This document shows, piece by piece, positions 10,599-22,785 of a stretch of 64,000 bases of DNA. The position numbers and the translations under genes are program-made. The stretch spans positions 1,492,001 to 1,556,000 of the forward strand of contig JAJNNQ010000002.1 of NCBI GenBank assembly GCA_027886175.1. The letters run 5' to 3'. The notes under the pieces are model-generated. The model was given only the letters and a program-made list of their open reading frames with translations. It was not told where the DNA came from and ran no database searches. Within the stretch, counting starts at the first letter, position 1; each line of letters opens with the position of its first letter. Origin of the DNA: Phylloscopus collybita. Its lineage: Eukaryota > Chordata > Aves > Passeriformes > Phylloscopidae.

Positions 10599-10916
10599 GG
10601 AAGGAAAAGGAAAAGGAAAAGGAAAAGGAAAAGGAAAAGGAAAAGGAAAAGGAAAAGGAAAAGGAAAAGGAAAAGGAAAAGGAAAAGGAAAGGAAAGGAA
10701 AGGAAAGGAAAGGAAAGGAAAGGAAAGGAAAGGAAAGGAAAGGAAAGGAAAGGAAGAGAAAAAGAAAAAGAATATAAAAAAAAGAAGAAAAGGAAAAAGA
10801 AGAAGAAAAGGAAAAGAAGAAAAGGAAAAGGAAAAGGAAAAGGAAAAGGAAAAGGAAAAGGAAAAGGAAAAGGAAAAGGAAAAGGAAAAGGAAAAGGAAA
10901 AGGAAAAGGAAAAGGA
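10599..10916 (+). repeat. (AAAAGG)n / (AAAGG)n purine microsatellite
   Basis: About 318 bp of almost pure purine on the plus strand: AAAAGG units, then AAAGG units, an imperfect middle, and AAAAGG again. The apparent Lys-Glu repeat ORF is a by-product of this repeat. Confidence 0.98.
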
Positions 10917-12240
10917 ACTAACTTATGCTAGTTTAGGCTTAGCACACCCAAACTTCTGTGTAACAACAGCAAAAAAGCAAATTAAAAACAAACAAGCCAG
11001 ACTGCCTGGCAAAAAGCCATCACTCTCATTTCTTCCCTCAGTTTAATTGCTGTTGTAGACCAGATTCAAACAGGTGGGCAATGAAAAAGCCCCACAAAGT
11101 TTATGTTCAATAATGAAACTGAATTTTCTTCAAATACTTAAAGGAGAAAACTCCTCCTAAATCAATTGGGTGCCTTTGCCTCCTTCCTTCCCTCCCTATA
11201 ACCAGGTGAGACAAACAGGGAATCCCAAACAATCAATTGTTGCACTAGTGGGTGACTCTGAAGGTTTTCCTGGAAGATGCACAGAAATTTTGGCTGTTAA
11301 GAGCATTATCTATGAATGAACAAATGTGATTCAAGGAATTCTTAAAAGGCCATCTTGATAGAAGCAAAGTGGCTCATGATGGAAGCACAACAGACTTCAG
11401 TTTGAAAGTCTCTGTTCAAGCAATTTATGATCTATCAGGACTTATGAAAAATAAAAGACCTTCATGGGAATAGTAATCTTATGTCTTGATGATGAATCTT
11501 TCAGAGGCTTCAACTCTAAGTATAAAATTATATTATTAAGAGTACAGACAGATCAATTTAACTGGATTCATGGTCACTGTCTGTCTCAAATGCAGGGAGA
11601 AGAGGTCCCAAACCCACATTTTCCCTGTTAATTTCCTGCTCTGCACCCATGGTGCCCCAGAATCATTATGCAAGTGCACTCCAAAGCCTTGGCAGTGGCT
11701 AATTAATCCAATTTGTCTTAGCCTGCTTTCCTTCAGGTCACAATCCATTACATTTTCATGCACCCATCAGTGCCCCAGGAGCACGCCCTGGAATAGTTGC
11801 CTCCTGGCAGCTGTCATTGGGCAACTTATGAAGCCATTATGACCTGGATTTGTGTCTGGGCTCATGGATTTGCTACCACTTCATAAAGCAGGAATGCCAT
11901 TCCCAGATGGACCAGCTGGCCCAGGCACACAGCCCCTGCCTCAGCCAGGTGAGGCTTTCCTGCTCCCATCAAAACTGTGCAGCAATGGGCACATGAGGAA
12001 GAAGCTTTTGGATCAACTTCTGTTTCTTTCCTGTGCCTCTTCCACCTGCAGTGAGGTTGGGCCATTAATGAACCTGGCTGGAGCACTTGTATCCCTCGTT
12101 AGAGAATTATTTCTGCAGAAAGAGCTCAATCCAAAGTCATATGAAATCCAAGGTCCTGGGAGATAAACTCAGCTTTTCTCTGTACTTTCACCTCCTCAGA
12201 GCCTGCTGAAAGCCAGCTGAAAATGGCAAGGTATTTATAG

Positions 12241-12386
12241 AAACAGAATCCCAGAATGGTTTGGGTTGGAAGGGACCTTAAAACCCATCCAGTGCCACCC
12301 CCTGCCACGGGCAGGGACACCTCCCACTGTCCCAGAGTGCTCCAAACCCCATCTAACCTGGGTTTGGACACTTCCAGGGATGAGGT
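12241..12386 (-). mobile_element. CR1 3' end
   Basis: Antisense CR1 starting with AGAATCCCAGAATGG and containing GGGTTGGAAGGGACCTTAAA and GGACACTTCCAGGGATGAGG. Confidence 0.9.
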
Positions 12387-12459
12387 GAGGATTTACAAGG
12401 AAGTTACATGAGACAGCCTCTTTTTCATTGCAAAGCATGGCTGGGGCAGATCTCTCACT

Positions 12460-12560
12460 GATTAAAATAAAGGGAGTTGCACCAGTGAATTTTGTATTGA
12501 AACAAAAGGAGTTGCACCAGTGAATTTTGCATTAAAACAAATGGAGCTGTACCATTTTAC
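12460..12560 (+). repeat. Three tandem units of about 35 bp
   Basis: GGAGTTGCACCAGTGAATTT occurs twice perfectly, 35 bp apart, and a third degenerate unit (GGAGCTGTACCA) follows. Confidence 0.9.
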
Positions 12561-14255
12561 ACTGGTGAAAAATGTGGTGCACATGGCTGCACTTCATGCC
12601 TTGCCCACTTTTATGCAGGCTTCCTCAAATCCAGCACTGTCCTGTTGGATTCAGGAAGAAACTCTTACATCTGCTTTCCCTCACATGAGAAGAAACTTTA
12701 AGCCTCATGACTGTGACACTCAAGGCTGTTTAAGCATTTCTCTTTGCTGATTTTAACAGGGGTTATGTAACTGTCAGTCTTGAAGGACTCAGCCTTTCTG
12801 TTTTGTCTCTTAGGAATTGTTGTTTGATTTTTGGGGGCCTGTCTTGTGAGTATTTGTGAGATGCTGATTAGCTCTGGCTGGTCTAACCTGGGTGTCAGAT
12901 GACTCAGAGTTGAGTTCAGATGTAAAAATAGAATTATCTTGGTAAATGGGTTAACTGTGCCTGTTTTGTGCTCATCAATCAGAGGATAATGGCACTCACG
13001 AGCACATCTTCAGTGACAAGCCAAGCCAACCACAAAGCAGCAACTAAAAAGAGAAGCTGATCAGGGTTTTAATAAAGCCCTTCTTCACATTTTTCCCATT
13101 TTCCCTCTTTTTTGGCAACAGCAGTGTGTTAAGGTGCCAGCCCATGATGGTGGCACTGCTGTGTCCAGGATTATAGAGTCACTTAAGTAAAGAAAATTCC
13201 TCCTCCAGAGCCCCACCAGAGTCTCTGCCTTCATTCCTGGGTTATTTCCATGATGCCTCCATTCCTTCCCTTTGCTTTCTTTCTGTTGTTTTGCATGATT
13301 TACAGAACCTTTCTCTAGGGCTTGTCTGGGTTTTTTTTCTTTTTTTTTTTTTCTTTTTTTTTTCTTTCTTTTTTTATCCTTCCCCTCTGCTTTGCTGTAA
13401 ACCTTAGATTGTAGCAGTGATCATCAGATATCACCCAAGGAAACAACTGACTCTCTACTGTTTGTTTTGCCTTAACACAACTGCACAAAAAAACCTTCTA
13501 CTGTTCCATCTCCCCCTCAGCCTGCATATCATGGTGCTCCCACATGGATCTGAGTAGCCTCACTGCTGGAAATGAAAGTGTATCTGTCTTCAACTTCCAT
13601 AAATAAAATTCATTTAGGGCCCTGTAGAGGCCTTATCAGTTTGTCCTGAGGGAATTAACGTAAAAAGAAAAAAAACAGCCACACCAATTTTTCACTCTGA
13701 AGATATGAGATATGCATGTAAATTCTCAACTGCTGAACTCCCACCCTCCTCTGCAAAGAATAATTTTTTGTGTTGGAATTTTTTGTTTTGCTGGAATCAT
13801 ACAAAAAGGGAAAAAAGACAAATGATGTGATCTCTCTTGGCTGAATCTCCAGCAAGGGCAAACTTGCAGAGCTCAGAAAAAAAAAAAATAAAAAAAGTCA
13901 GCCTGAATTTAACCTGATCTTTGTTTACAGCAAACTGTTGGCTTTGTCTTCAGCAAGGCTGGAAATGTAAGTGGTTCATCATTATTATGCCATTCAGACC
14001 TGACAGTAATGAAACTACATCAAAACCTATCCCTAAACCGACAAGAAAAAATTAAATAAAACAACAATTGAAGTGTTCAGTTCAGTCCTCCTACCACATT
14101 TGTTGTTTTGACTGTTGTCTTTTACAGGGTGTTCCCCAGGGAGAGAAGGAAAGGGGAAGATAAATTGTGGCAATGCCAAGAGGGAAGGGCACTAAGCCTA
14201 AGGAAATCAGTGTGAAAAACTAAAACTTCTTGAGTCTGGCAGGGAAAAAAAAGTC

Positions 14256-14350
14256 AAAAAACAAAACCAAACAAAATCAAAACAAAAACGAACAAAACCC
14301 CCCCAAATAAACAAAAACTATACAAACAAAACCACAAACAAAAAACATCA
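14256..14350 (+). repeat. CAAAA-rich low-complexity tract
   Basis: Irregular AACAAAAC-type repeats with almost no T on the plus strand. Confidence 0.85.
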
Positions 14351-17300
14351 AAACCAGAAAAAAGAAGACAAATCAAGTCTGGAAAATGGTACAGTTTTTC
14401 ACACACTGTGGACAATTTGCAGACGTAACAAAGCCACATGCAGCAGGTTTTCCATCAGAAATGACCAATTAGTGAGAGAGCACATAACCCAAATGAGTCA
14501 AAACCAATAGCTCTTGAAGAAGTCCGAGTGGGTGGTTCCACAGAGCCCTCTGAGCCTGATCATCTCCACATCCAAGTGCTTAAAGCCCCAGCTGACAAAC
14601 ACAGCTGCCTGTTTTTAATCCACTTAAGCCAATAGGATGATTCAGTTACGTATAATTGCAATTAAAAAGCTACAGGAATACTTTATGAGAGAGAGAGGGA
14701 GGAGGTGGGTTTGGTCTCCTCGTGGTACCTTGAGCAAAATTTTGTGTCTGTGCTTGGCCATCGCACCCCTCTGCTGTTTGCACCCTTCTAGAAAATTCAA
14801 AACGTCCCTGCGGAGTTTTGTTCCTTACTGGAAAATCCCACAAAAATCTGCTCTTGGAAGAGGCCAGCCTAAGGATTCTCCATGAGCCAAGTGTGCCACA
14901 TTGTGCCTAGAAACGAATCTGACAGGTTTGGACACCTGGGAAGAGGAGGAGGAGGACAAGTGAGGGATGTTTACAAAGCCACCGGTGCTGAGTTTCCTTG
15001 CTGTGGGACAAGGGGCCTTGTGCAGGTTCTGGGTTTAAAGGTCATTTAAACCTGCTCCATTTAGCCATAAAAACAAGCCCTGCTTGTCAGCTCAAGGTGT
15101 CTGCCCAATGAAAAACAGGTTGATCTTTTCACCCGAGCAGCAAGACTTTTCTTTCCCCCAGGAGTGAGTTTATCCATAAAGTAGGACTAAGGAACTCAAG
15201 GAGGCTACGGGTGCCACACATCACTCTGCAAACATCACCCAGTGCTGGCTCCCACCACAGCTCAGTGGTGCTCATCACGTGTATTTTGTCTGCACGGGCC
15301 CTGAAATGCTTGCAGCCATGTTCTCAGCCACTGTGGCCCACAGAAATGCTCAATAAATTAATTTTTCAGGGTGTTTGTTCATGTTGAACTCAGTAGCAAA
15401 TCCAGAACTCTTTGGGTTTAAAATGATGGAGAGTTAACACCACACCTGAAGTGTCCCAAACGAGGTAAAAATGAAGTAAAAAGGCAGTAAAGCCTATTAA
15501 AAAGGGGGTTTTTTATTACATATAAATCTTCTTGTGTTGGAATTCCTACTTGATTGAAGCACTGAAGCATTTGTTGGTGAAAAGCTTAATGTATTTTTGT
15601 GTGGCTGGAGCACAAAACATAATTTAAAGTTTTCTTACTACAGCAGGTAATAACAAATTGAGCACTTTGGTGCCTTCAGAAATGCTGGGAGAGGTTTCTA
15701 TTAATTTGGATTTTATAGCCCTAAATCTGTTCTGGAAGAGGAGTGTCTTTACCCTTTCATTGCCTAAAGGAGCTGAGCGTGGTTTCTCTTCTAATGAAAC
15801 AATTTTTTTGCTTTGGGTTTGCCTTGCTCTAAACCAGAGTAGCAGTGAGGGCATCCAGCAAACTGTTTGTTCAAATCTCCCCCCAGACTGAATGAGCTCA
15901 AGGCCACAACCACACAACTTTTAGTGAATTGTGCATAAAATCCAGGTCTCCCAAGTTAAGCTTTACCCTGCAAGTTCAAAGCACAAACTTAACTCAAGCC
16001 AACCTAACCTGACCTAACCAACCCCACAGGAACACCATGGATTTTATAACCTTTTTTCCCTAAGAGATGAACGTTAGGGAAGGCATTTTGTGTCAATTAT
16101 TTTTAGACTTGGACCTAAAAAGTTGTCCAAGATGCTGGTTCAAGACTGGTGCAGATTTTGCAAGGGGTATGCTCAGCCTAATGTGGTGGAGGCAGATTTC
16201 TCCCACATAATTTTATAACCTTCATCATCCAGCCATTCACCCTGAGCAGGCAATTAACTCAAAAATCCTCTGATGGGGAAAAACACAAAAATGTTGTAGC
16301 CATGGAGCTACCTGTAAGTAGCAGGTATCCTGGATTCTGCAGGAAAATTCTGTATTTACACCCAGAAATGTTTCTGGATGGATAAGAAGCAAATAACTCT
16401 TACTCAGCTCTCTGCCACCGTGCCTCAGTTCTGATCCAGCAAAATCCAGTGCAAACTCCCCCAGGGATGAGAGGTTGGTTCACACTCCATGCCCTGTCCT
16501 CTCTTGGCTCCTCTGCCAATTAATCTGTGGCAATTTATTCCAGTTTCCATGTCTTTCTACCCATTCATGGGACTGCACAAGAAAATCCCATTCCAGGAAT
16601 ACAGATCCTAGTGAATCACAGGGGGGAAGAAGCACACAGAGACATTCCAAAGGGAAGGGATCATGCTGCACACAGTTCTTGGGAAAAGCTGAGAGGAGGC
16701 TGCTCTGGGTTTCAACTGAGAGATGCTCAAGCAGAAATGTCATTGTAACAACAGGGACAGGACTCAGGGTAAGGATACAGGAAAGCCAGCAAGCAAGGAA
16801 GAAATTAGGTGGATAGAAAACTTTTTTTTTTTTTTTGGTGCTGTATGACAGAAAAAAAACAGCTCCAGAGGGATCTGCTGGAGTGTTGTGCCCAGTCCCC
16901 TGCTATTATCAGCAAACAGCTCATCTAATGCTCTGAATTTACTATGGAGGGTTCCTGTTTTTTCTTTTTGTTTTTTCTTTTTTGTTCCTGGATAACTTCT
17001 GATTGCATCTCTTCATTTTGGTGATTTCAATTTCCTGCCTAAATTTATTCATGACTGGTGTCCTCTTGCGTCAGTGTGACCTTTAGATAAACAGCCCTTC
17101 TCCCTCCTTAATGTTTGTGCCAGCTGATAACACTGAGTTTGAAAGGCAAAAAAATAGCCCAACCCCTTTATTCCCCTTATTTATCATCCCAGTAGGGAAA
17201 TCTCACAGTTGCAGAGAGCGAGCGGGGGATACTGATTCAGATGAAAAATGGGTGATGATGTCTGCACAAAGATCTCCTGCCTGAAGTCCTGCAGGGATCT

Positions 17301-17641
17301 GGTCACTGGAGCCTAGAGAATCACTCACATGTAGGTGCCTTCTCCCAAAGGATTGAACAGCATTCCAGACTACAGGGAACAGATGAATCAGAGCCCACTC
17401 TCTGTGGATGCACTTTACACACATAGCTCAGGAGTAGGTACTTACCCTCAAGATAACTAAAATTAGTTGTGTGAATTTGGATCTGACTCCCATCCTCACT
17501 GAGGGAAAAGGTTTTATAGCATCCCTAAACACAAACCACCTTTGACCAGGATATCCAAGAAATGAGCATGTGGCTGGGAGATGGACGCAGGACTGACAGG
17601 AGCCTCAAAATCCTGTACAACCTCACTTGTGTGTTTGGCCT

Positions 17642-17705
17642 GATGAAACCCTTAAGGTTTGAAAAGACCTCTAATACCACCAAGTCCAACCTCAGAAAGG
17701 ACCAG
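17642..17705 (-). mobile_element. CR1 fragment (old, weak)
   Basis: Short antisense match: AAGGTTTGAAAAGACCTCTA and CACCAAGTCCAACC are typical of CR1 3' ends. Confidence 0.55.
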
Positions 17706-17930
17706 ACACAAAATATAAATATATACATTTTGGACTCTGACAATCAATTTATTCCTTCTCCTCATAAGTCCAATGGCAGCAATCATGGATTATTTTGTGC
17801 TTTCAAACAAGAAAAGGATTTGAAATCTTCCCAAAGTACCGCCTCACCTGCATTTGCAAGGTAATTTTTGGTGCATTGCTTAAGAGAGGGAACAAAATGA
17901 GGTGGAGATTTTGAGTGCAAGGCTACTTAC

Positions 17931-18063
17931 TGAGCTCACGAAGCAGTGCTCAGACTCCCCACTTTCAAACAGGATGACATCCTTGATGAAGACTGCGATG
18001 GCTCTCATGATGAAGGACATGAAGAGGTGCATGTGAATGTAATTTCGAGTACAGTGTAGTTTT
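17931..18063 (-). CDS. VIPR1: VIPR1 exon 6 (ICL1, TM2, ECL1)
   Basis: This 133-bp exon, the standard size for this exon in secretin-family receptors, encodes intracellular loop 1, TM2 and most of extracellular loop 1. It reads (R)[18 protein letters not shown] then [20 protein letters not shown] and [17 protein letters not shown] is the invariant loop-1 signature of the VIP/PACAP/secretin group and contributes to G-protein coupling. The F-I-K-D sequence at the end of TM2 is also conserved. The S-G-E-S loop segment favours VPAC1 over VPAC2, PAC1 or the secretin receptor. The acceptor is CTTCCCAACAG and the donor GTAAGT. The exon ends in phase 0 and is followed by a 15.2-kb intron. Confidence 0.95.
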
Positions 18064-19994
18064 CTGTTGGGAAGAAGTGAAACATTTCTGAGCAGCAGAT
18101 CTTCTCAGAAGCAGTATTTTTATATTTACACGTTTCTTCTGCCATGACATGGAGTCCCAATTAAACATTAGAAACCCTGAGACAGGCTCTGGTCTAGTGA
18201 ACATCACCACAAATCCACTTAAGCCTCTTTAATTCCACAGAACGTGGCAATCCACGCATCTGCAGCAGTACTGCTGCTTTTTCAATCCTCAGAAAAAAAC
18301 AGGAAAAAAATACAGGGTGACAGAAAACAGGTCTATCCCACTGCTCTCCATGGGAAAAGAATTGTTTTTGACTGAGCAGACTGTGCTCGTGATAAAGGGC
18401 TATTTTCTGCAGAATGTTTCTGCTGCAATAATTCTTTTCAAAGTGAAACGTCTCTTCAAGCAGGCAAATAAATTCTTAGCATCTGTTGCTGGAATTAACA
18501 CATATTACAGGCTTTCTGGAGCAATATGAACTGGGTTTTCACTTAAAAATTACTGGTTGTTAATGATACTGACAACTACACCAGAGTTTTTCTATCCCTT
18601 TCTCGCTAATATTTTGAAGACAAATTCTGATCAAGTAGGAGTTGTTTTTTTTTTTTGTTTTTTTTTTTTTTTTTTTCCAGGAGAGACTTTACATCAGCTA
18701 AAGTGAAAGGCCTAATAGTCTGGAAATGGGTGCTTTGTACAGACACCAGAACCACACCAGGCCTCACTCAGCAGCACAATCAAATTACCACCTCCTAACC
18801 AGCCACTGTGCACTGGCAGAGCCTGGGCTCCTTATCTCTGATGATGGCAAGATAAGGGGGCTGAGCTGAGCCCTCCCAGCCTAAAGGCAAAGGCAAGTCA
18901 AGTTCAGCTGCTCCCCAGGAAGGAAAAACGGGATCCTCAATGGTTTCACCAGCTTGGCTGGCACCTTGTACCTTGTGGAGGTAATTTGCATGTGCCTGTG
19001 CTGGATATTAATGTTTCTGAATAACAGGATGGGACAGCCAGGAGATGTTCCTCGAGCTTTTATTGTAACATCAGCCTCAGTACAGGGTGAGACAATTGAA
19101 AAATGGCAAAAGCTCAGGTCTTGCCAACAGCAGCCAAAATTCTCCGTGTTACAAGGCCTTTTGAAAGTTTTCTAACCAACAGGAAATTGTTAATCTGCAT
19201 AAACCAATCATTAAAACTACACGTATACTTTATATCTAACAATAGGTGCTTGTTTCACATATCTTATTACTCAGGAACTTTTTTTACTCTTCTATAAACA
19301 AATCATGAAGCCTCATTATGAAACTTTTCTATTATCTTGCTTAATATATTTTTCTACTTGCTAAGGCCTAACTCTACACAGTACAAAACCAGTCTTACTG
19401 TTCTGTGTCCTTACTGTATCTTTTTAACTTTAGACCTAGATCTGCACTGCTATGAAAGCTTTCTGCTTTTTCTGTTTCCCACATGTCTGATTGACTCCTC
19501 CATTGCAAGAGGAGTGGAGAGAGCACCTGGGAGAAGTGCAACGTTCCTGAAGGGTGAGGCCAGGCTTGGTGAGAGAGTTATCCTAGAAAATGTGCTCTGT
19601 CTTACACGAGGAGATGGAACCTCATCCAAAGGGTTCTTCCATCTCACACAGGTCTGCTTTTTGCTGACCTCCCTTTACATAATTGAACTTATAACAGGAG
19701 ATTATGTATGTACAGACTTCTTCATCGAAGGCACCCAAATTTAGATGCCTGAATCCATTACAAACAACAGAGAGCAAGAACTAATCCATTTGCTGCAATC
19801 TGGGATTCTGTTGCCACTTGATGAGCTGCAGACATCTGCCCATGAGGCAGATGAGGCCCTGGGTCTCCTGCATCATATCTGCCACCCTTGTGCATATCTC
19901 AGGGACACCAGCAAATTTAAATGGCCCTGGGTGTCTCTGTCTTGCCATAGAGTGGCAGCAGGAAGTGTTCCTGGAAAAGACTTGAGGAGGAAAC

Positions 19995-20168
19995 ATGTTG
20001 CCCAGAGAAACTGTGGATGTTCCATCCCTGGAAGTGTCCAAGGGCAGGTTGGATGGAGCTTGGAGCAACCTGGGATAGTGGAAGGTGTCCCTGCCCACAA
20101 GAGGGGATGGAATGGGATGATCATTAAGGTCCCTTCCAACTCAAACCATTCTGGGATTTTGTGATCCT
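19995..20168 (+). mobile_element. CR1 3' end
   Basis: Sense CR1: CATCCCTGGAAGTGTCCAAG, GGATAGTGGAAGGTGTCCCT and GGTCCCTTCCAACTCAAACC, ending CATTCTGGGATTTTGTGATCC. Confidence 0.92.
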
Positions 20169-20525
20169 GGATGTTTTTGGATTCAATTTTGGATATCATT
20201 TTGAATATCTACTTCAGGTAGAAATTCTGTGGTATCTATCTACAGCATTCTGACTAGGACTCTATGGATTGAAACTCCCTAACAGAGATCCATCACAGAA
20301 CATTTTGGTGAGATGAATCCACTTAAATAATTGTATTTGGGTTACAGCCCTCGCACAGAGGTCACAAACCACTAACCACCTAAACATTGTGACGCTGAAG
20401 GATGGAGGAACCTTCCTCCCCTACCCAATGCTGATTGGCAGAAATCTTGAGCATCTTCCTGTGACACCTAGCCTGTACAGCCTGTAAATTACCAGCCTTT
20501 GGGTAAGTAATTTATAATCCCTTTC

Positions 20526-21248
20526 TGTCTTGGGTTGCAAATGCAAGATGTATTCTATTCCCATCTCTTGAAACCAGTTGAAGAGGTGTTTTTTTTCTTT
20601 ATCTCATAACTCTGGGGGGGAGGGGGTGTGTGCCTTCTGTTAATGGGCAGCTGTTAAACCAGGTGGGGCAGTGTTTCTTATCTCTTCCAGGACCCATCCT
20701 CCCTCCAGGGGATATCTGCTGTTCATGGGCCATCCAGGCTCACTGCAAGGCTGATACAATTCCATCATCCCACTGGGAGATGCTCCACCCAGGGGGAGGA
20801 GCCCAGCATTCCCACCTGGATAAAATCTGAGATTCAGAACACCAGGGCAGCCTGTTTGCACTGGATTCCCAGAGGGAGACCAGACCCATCTCACCAGCAC
20901 TGGACCTTCAGAGGAAAACTCCACCCTCCTACAGGATCATTGCTCCAACAGAACCACATCTGTCACTGCAGGAGGACTTGATTGGGCTGCTGCCAACACC
21001 CTGACCAACAGGGCATCAGGTCATCTTCTGATTCTGACAGTGTTTTCTTTTTTTATTCATTTGCTTTTTTGTAATACTACATTTTTAATATTCCTAGTAA
21101 AGAACTGTTACTCCTATTACCACATCTTTGCCTGAAAGCCTCTTAATTTCAAAATTATAATAATTCAGAGGGAGGGTGTTTACATTCTCCATTCCAAGGG
21201 AAGCTCTGGCTTTTCCCTGGCAGACACCTGTCTTTCCAAACCAAGACA
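20526..21248 (+). mobile_element. Solo LTR, 720-bp family, copy 2 (next to exon 5)
   Basis: A 723-bp copy of the element at 3143-3858, similar over its whole length with scattered substitutions and small indels. The flanks CTTTC (20521-20525) and CCTTC (21249-21253) match at 4 of 5. It lies antisense to VIPR1, and its right end is about 34 bp from the first base of exon 5. The exon 5 donor is therefore followed almost immediately by retroviral sequence in the pre-mRNA. Confidence 0.9.
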
Positions 21249-21282
21249 CCTTCCCTGTCCCTTTTTCTGCCCATGGTCTTAC

Positions 21283-21383
21283 CTGAAGAGACACAGAATG
21301 ATCATGGCAGCCGTGAGGGCAATGAGGGATAAGGTGTGTCCGATGGTGTAGCCGGTCTTGACCGTTCCGTAGAACGCCGTTTG
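21283..21383 (-). CDS. VIPR1: VIPR1 exon 5 (TM1)
   Basis: This exon encodes the juxtamembrane stalk and first transmembrane helix. The 101-bp exon starts in phase 0 and translates as QTAFYGTVKTGYTIGHTLSL then IALTAAMIILCLF, with two bases over. The V-K-T-G-Y-T-I-G motif at the top of TM1 is typical of VPAC1 and its close relatives. The hydrophobic stretch of about 22 residues is the helix. The acceptor is CTTTCACACCAG and the donor is a strong GTAAGA. The two extra bases combine with exon 6 to make the arginine that begins the first intracellular loop. A 723-bp solo LTR begins only about 34 bp downstream of this donor; the exon itself is intact. Confidence 0.94.
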
Positions 21384-22594
21384 CTGGTGTGAAAGAAAGA
21401 AAACAGGGCTTTCCAAGAGGCCCAAAATGCACTGCTAAACACAGCATCACCCTACTGACACAAGGAAATCGTCCTTCTCCACTCTTTTAGAACACCTCTG
21501 ACTCCTTCACCCTTTAAAATCCCTTCCAGTAGCGTGCGCGACTCAAACACGGCCCGGTGTGAGTGTGGAGTGTGCAGCAGGTCTTGGACCACTCCAAACC
21601 CTGGTTAAAGTTACACAAGGGGAAGGTTCTTGCTGGAAGGAGGCTGATTTGACACCTGCAGAGATGGCTGAGGCCTAAAACCTCATGGAACAGGAGCAAT
21701 CAATGTTCAGCTGAGGAATGTGCGACACCGGGTCTGACGCGGTGAGTGCAGTGAGACTAATTTTAAGGAGGTCTAAGGGGCAGAGCTCTTGGGGAAATTG
21801 GTTTGCTTTTGTGGAATTTGCACTGTGTTTAGGCAAGTAAGAACTTAAAAAAATGTTCTCACTGTTAACTCAGAAATATGCGTTAAGTTGGAAATCGGTT
21901 CATGGTTTTTCTCTCTGACTGCACACAGAGGGAATCTCTGAGCTTGGGGCACCTCAGGGCTTGGATCCAGCAGGGAATCCCAGTCTAAATAAAATGGGCA
22001 AATAAGCTCTCCAAAGCTCTTTAGCAACACTCTAAATAAATACATTTTGATTTTTCAGCTTTTTAAAATAAAGAAAAGAAAAAATCAAGGGGTAAAATTA
22101 TTTAGACATTTATCAATTAAAAAATAATCTGAGTTTTTATGAGACTCTAACTCAGTTTATAGAAAATTTTATTTTTTCCAGCTCTTGACTGACCCTCCTC
22201 TGCCCTCCTTGTCACCATCTTCAATAAACAACCCAAACAACCAAAACCACAAAGAGCAGGTTAGACAGAAAAGCTAAATCCAACCTTGTTTGGAGAAATA
22301 CTCCTCCATAATATTGAGAGCTGACATTTTTATGTGCTATTTTCACAGGCTTTGGTAAGTATTTGGTACTTTACAGAACCAGTCAGGCTGGGATGAGTTG
22401 CAATCCTTTAGCATTTGCACAAGCCAGCTTGGAGGGGTGTTAAAACAAGAGAGTTTTCAGAGATAACACTGGCCATAGATCTCAGAGGTGGTTAAAGCAC
22501 CGTGTCCTTACAGCCACATCACTGAGAGCTTTGGGTCACTCTGAATGGACAATTCAAGGGTTTCAGGACAATTCATCTGCCTGGCCTTGCCCAC

Positions 22595-22785
22595 ATAAAA
22601 CTCTGCAGGTGGGGCCTCACCTGAGGGGGGCAGAGGGGAAAAATCCCCCCTTTCCCTGCTGCCAGGCTGTGGGATCAGCCCAGGATACAGTTGGATTTCT
22701 GGGCTACAGGTGCACATGGTCAGCACATATCCAGCCTCCCATCCACCAGCATATCCAAGATAAAGTCTTCTCTCCAGAGCCTTCC
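22595..22785 (-). mobile_element. CR1 internal fragment
   Basis: Antisense match to the ORF2-proximal part of CR1 (GGGCCTCACCTGAG, CAGCCCAGGATACAGTTGG, TTCTGGGCTACAGGTGCACA). Confidence 0.75.

Larger units (their letters stand above)
2686..17930 (-). other. VIPR1: VIPR1 intron 6 (15,245 bp)
   Basis: A long intron whose left 6.3 kb is full of retroviral LTRs (2760-3095, 3143-3858, 5951-6295, 8391-8972) and an old diverged repeat pair (about 4650-4905 and 5115-5510). Further right are CR1 pieces near 9.2, 10.3, 12.2 and 17.6 kb and the (AAAAGG)n tract. From about 12.6 to 17.6 kb I see only simple repeats: pyrimidine-rich at 13331-13375, CAAAA-rich at 14256-14350 and T-runs near 16825 and 16960. 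I see no gene or RNA in that stretch. Confidence 0.85.
18064..21282 (-). other. VIPR1: VIPR1 intron 5 (3,219 bp)
   Basis: Contains a poly-T tract at about 18646-18677, a CR1 3' end at about 19995-20168 and a solo LTR at 20526-21248 that nearly abuts exon 5. The rest (18.1-19.9 kb) shows no recognisable feature. Confidence 0.85.

Noticed and set aside
10559..10777. Open frame of 72 residues made of Lys-Glu repeats
   Set aside because: It is the translation of the purine microsatellite and has no other support.
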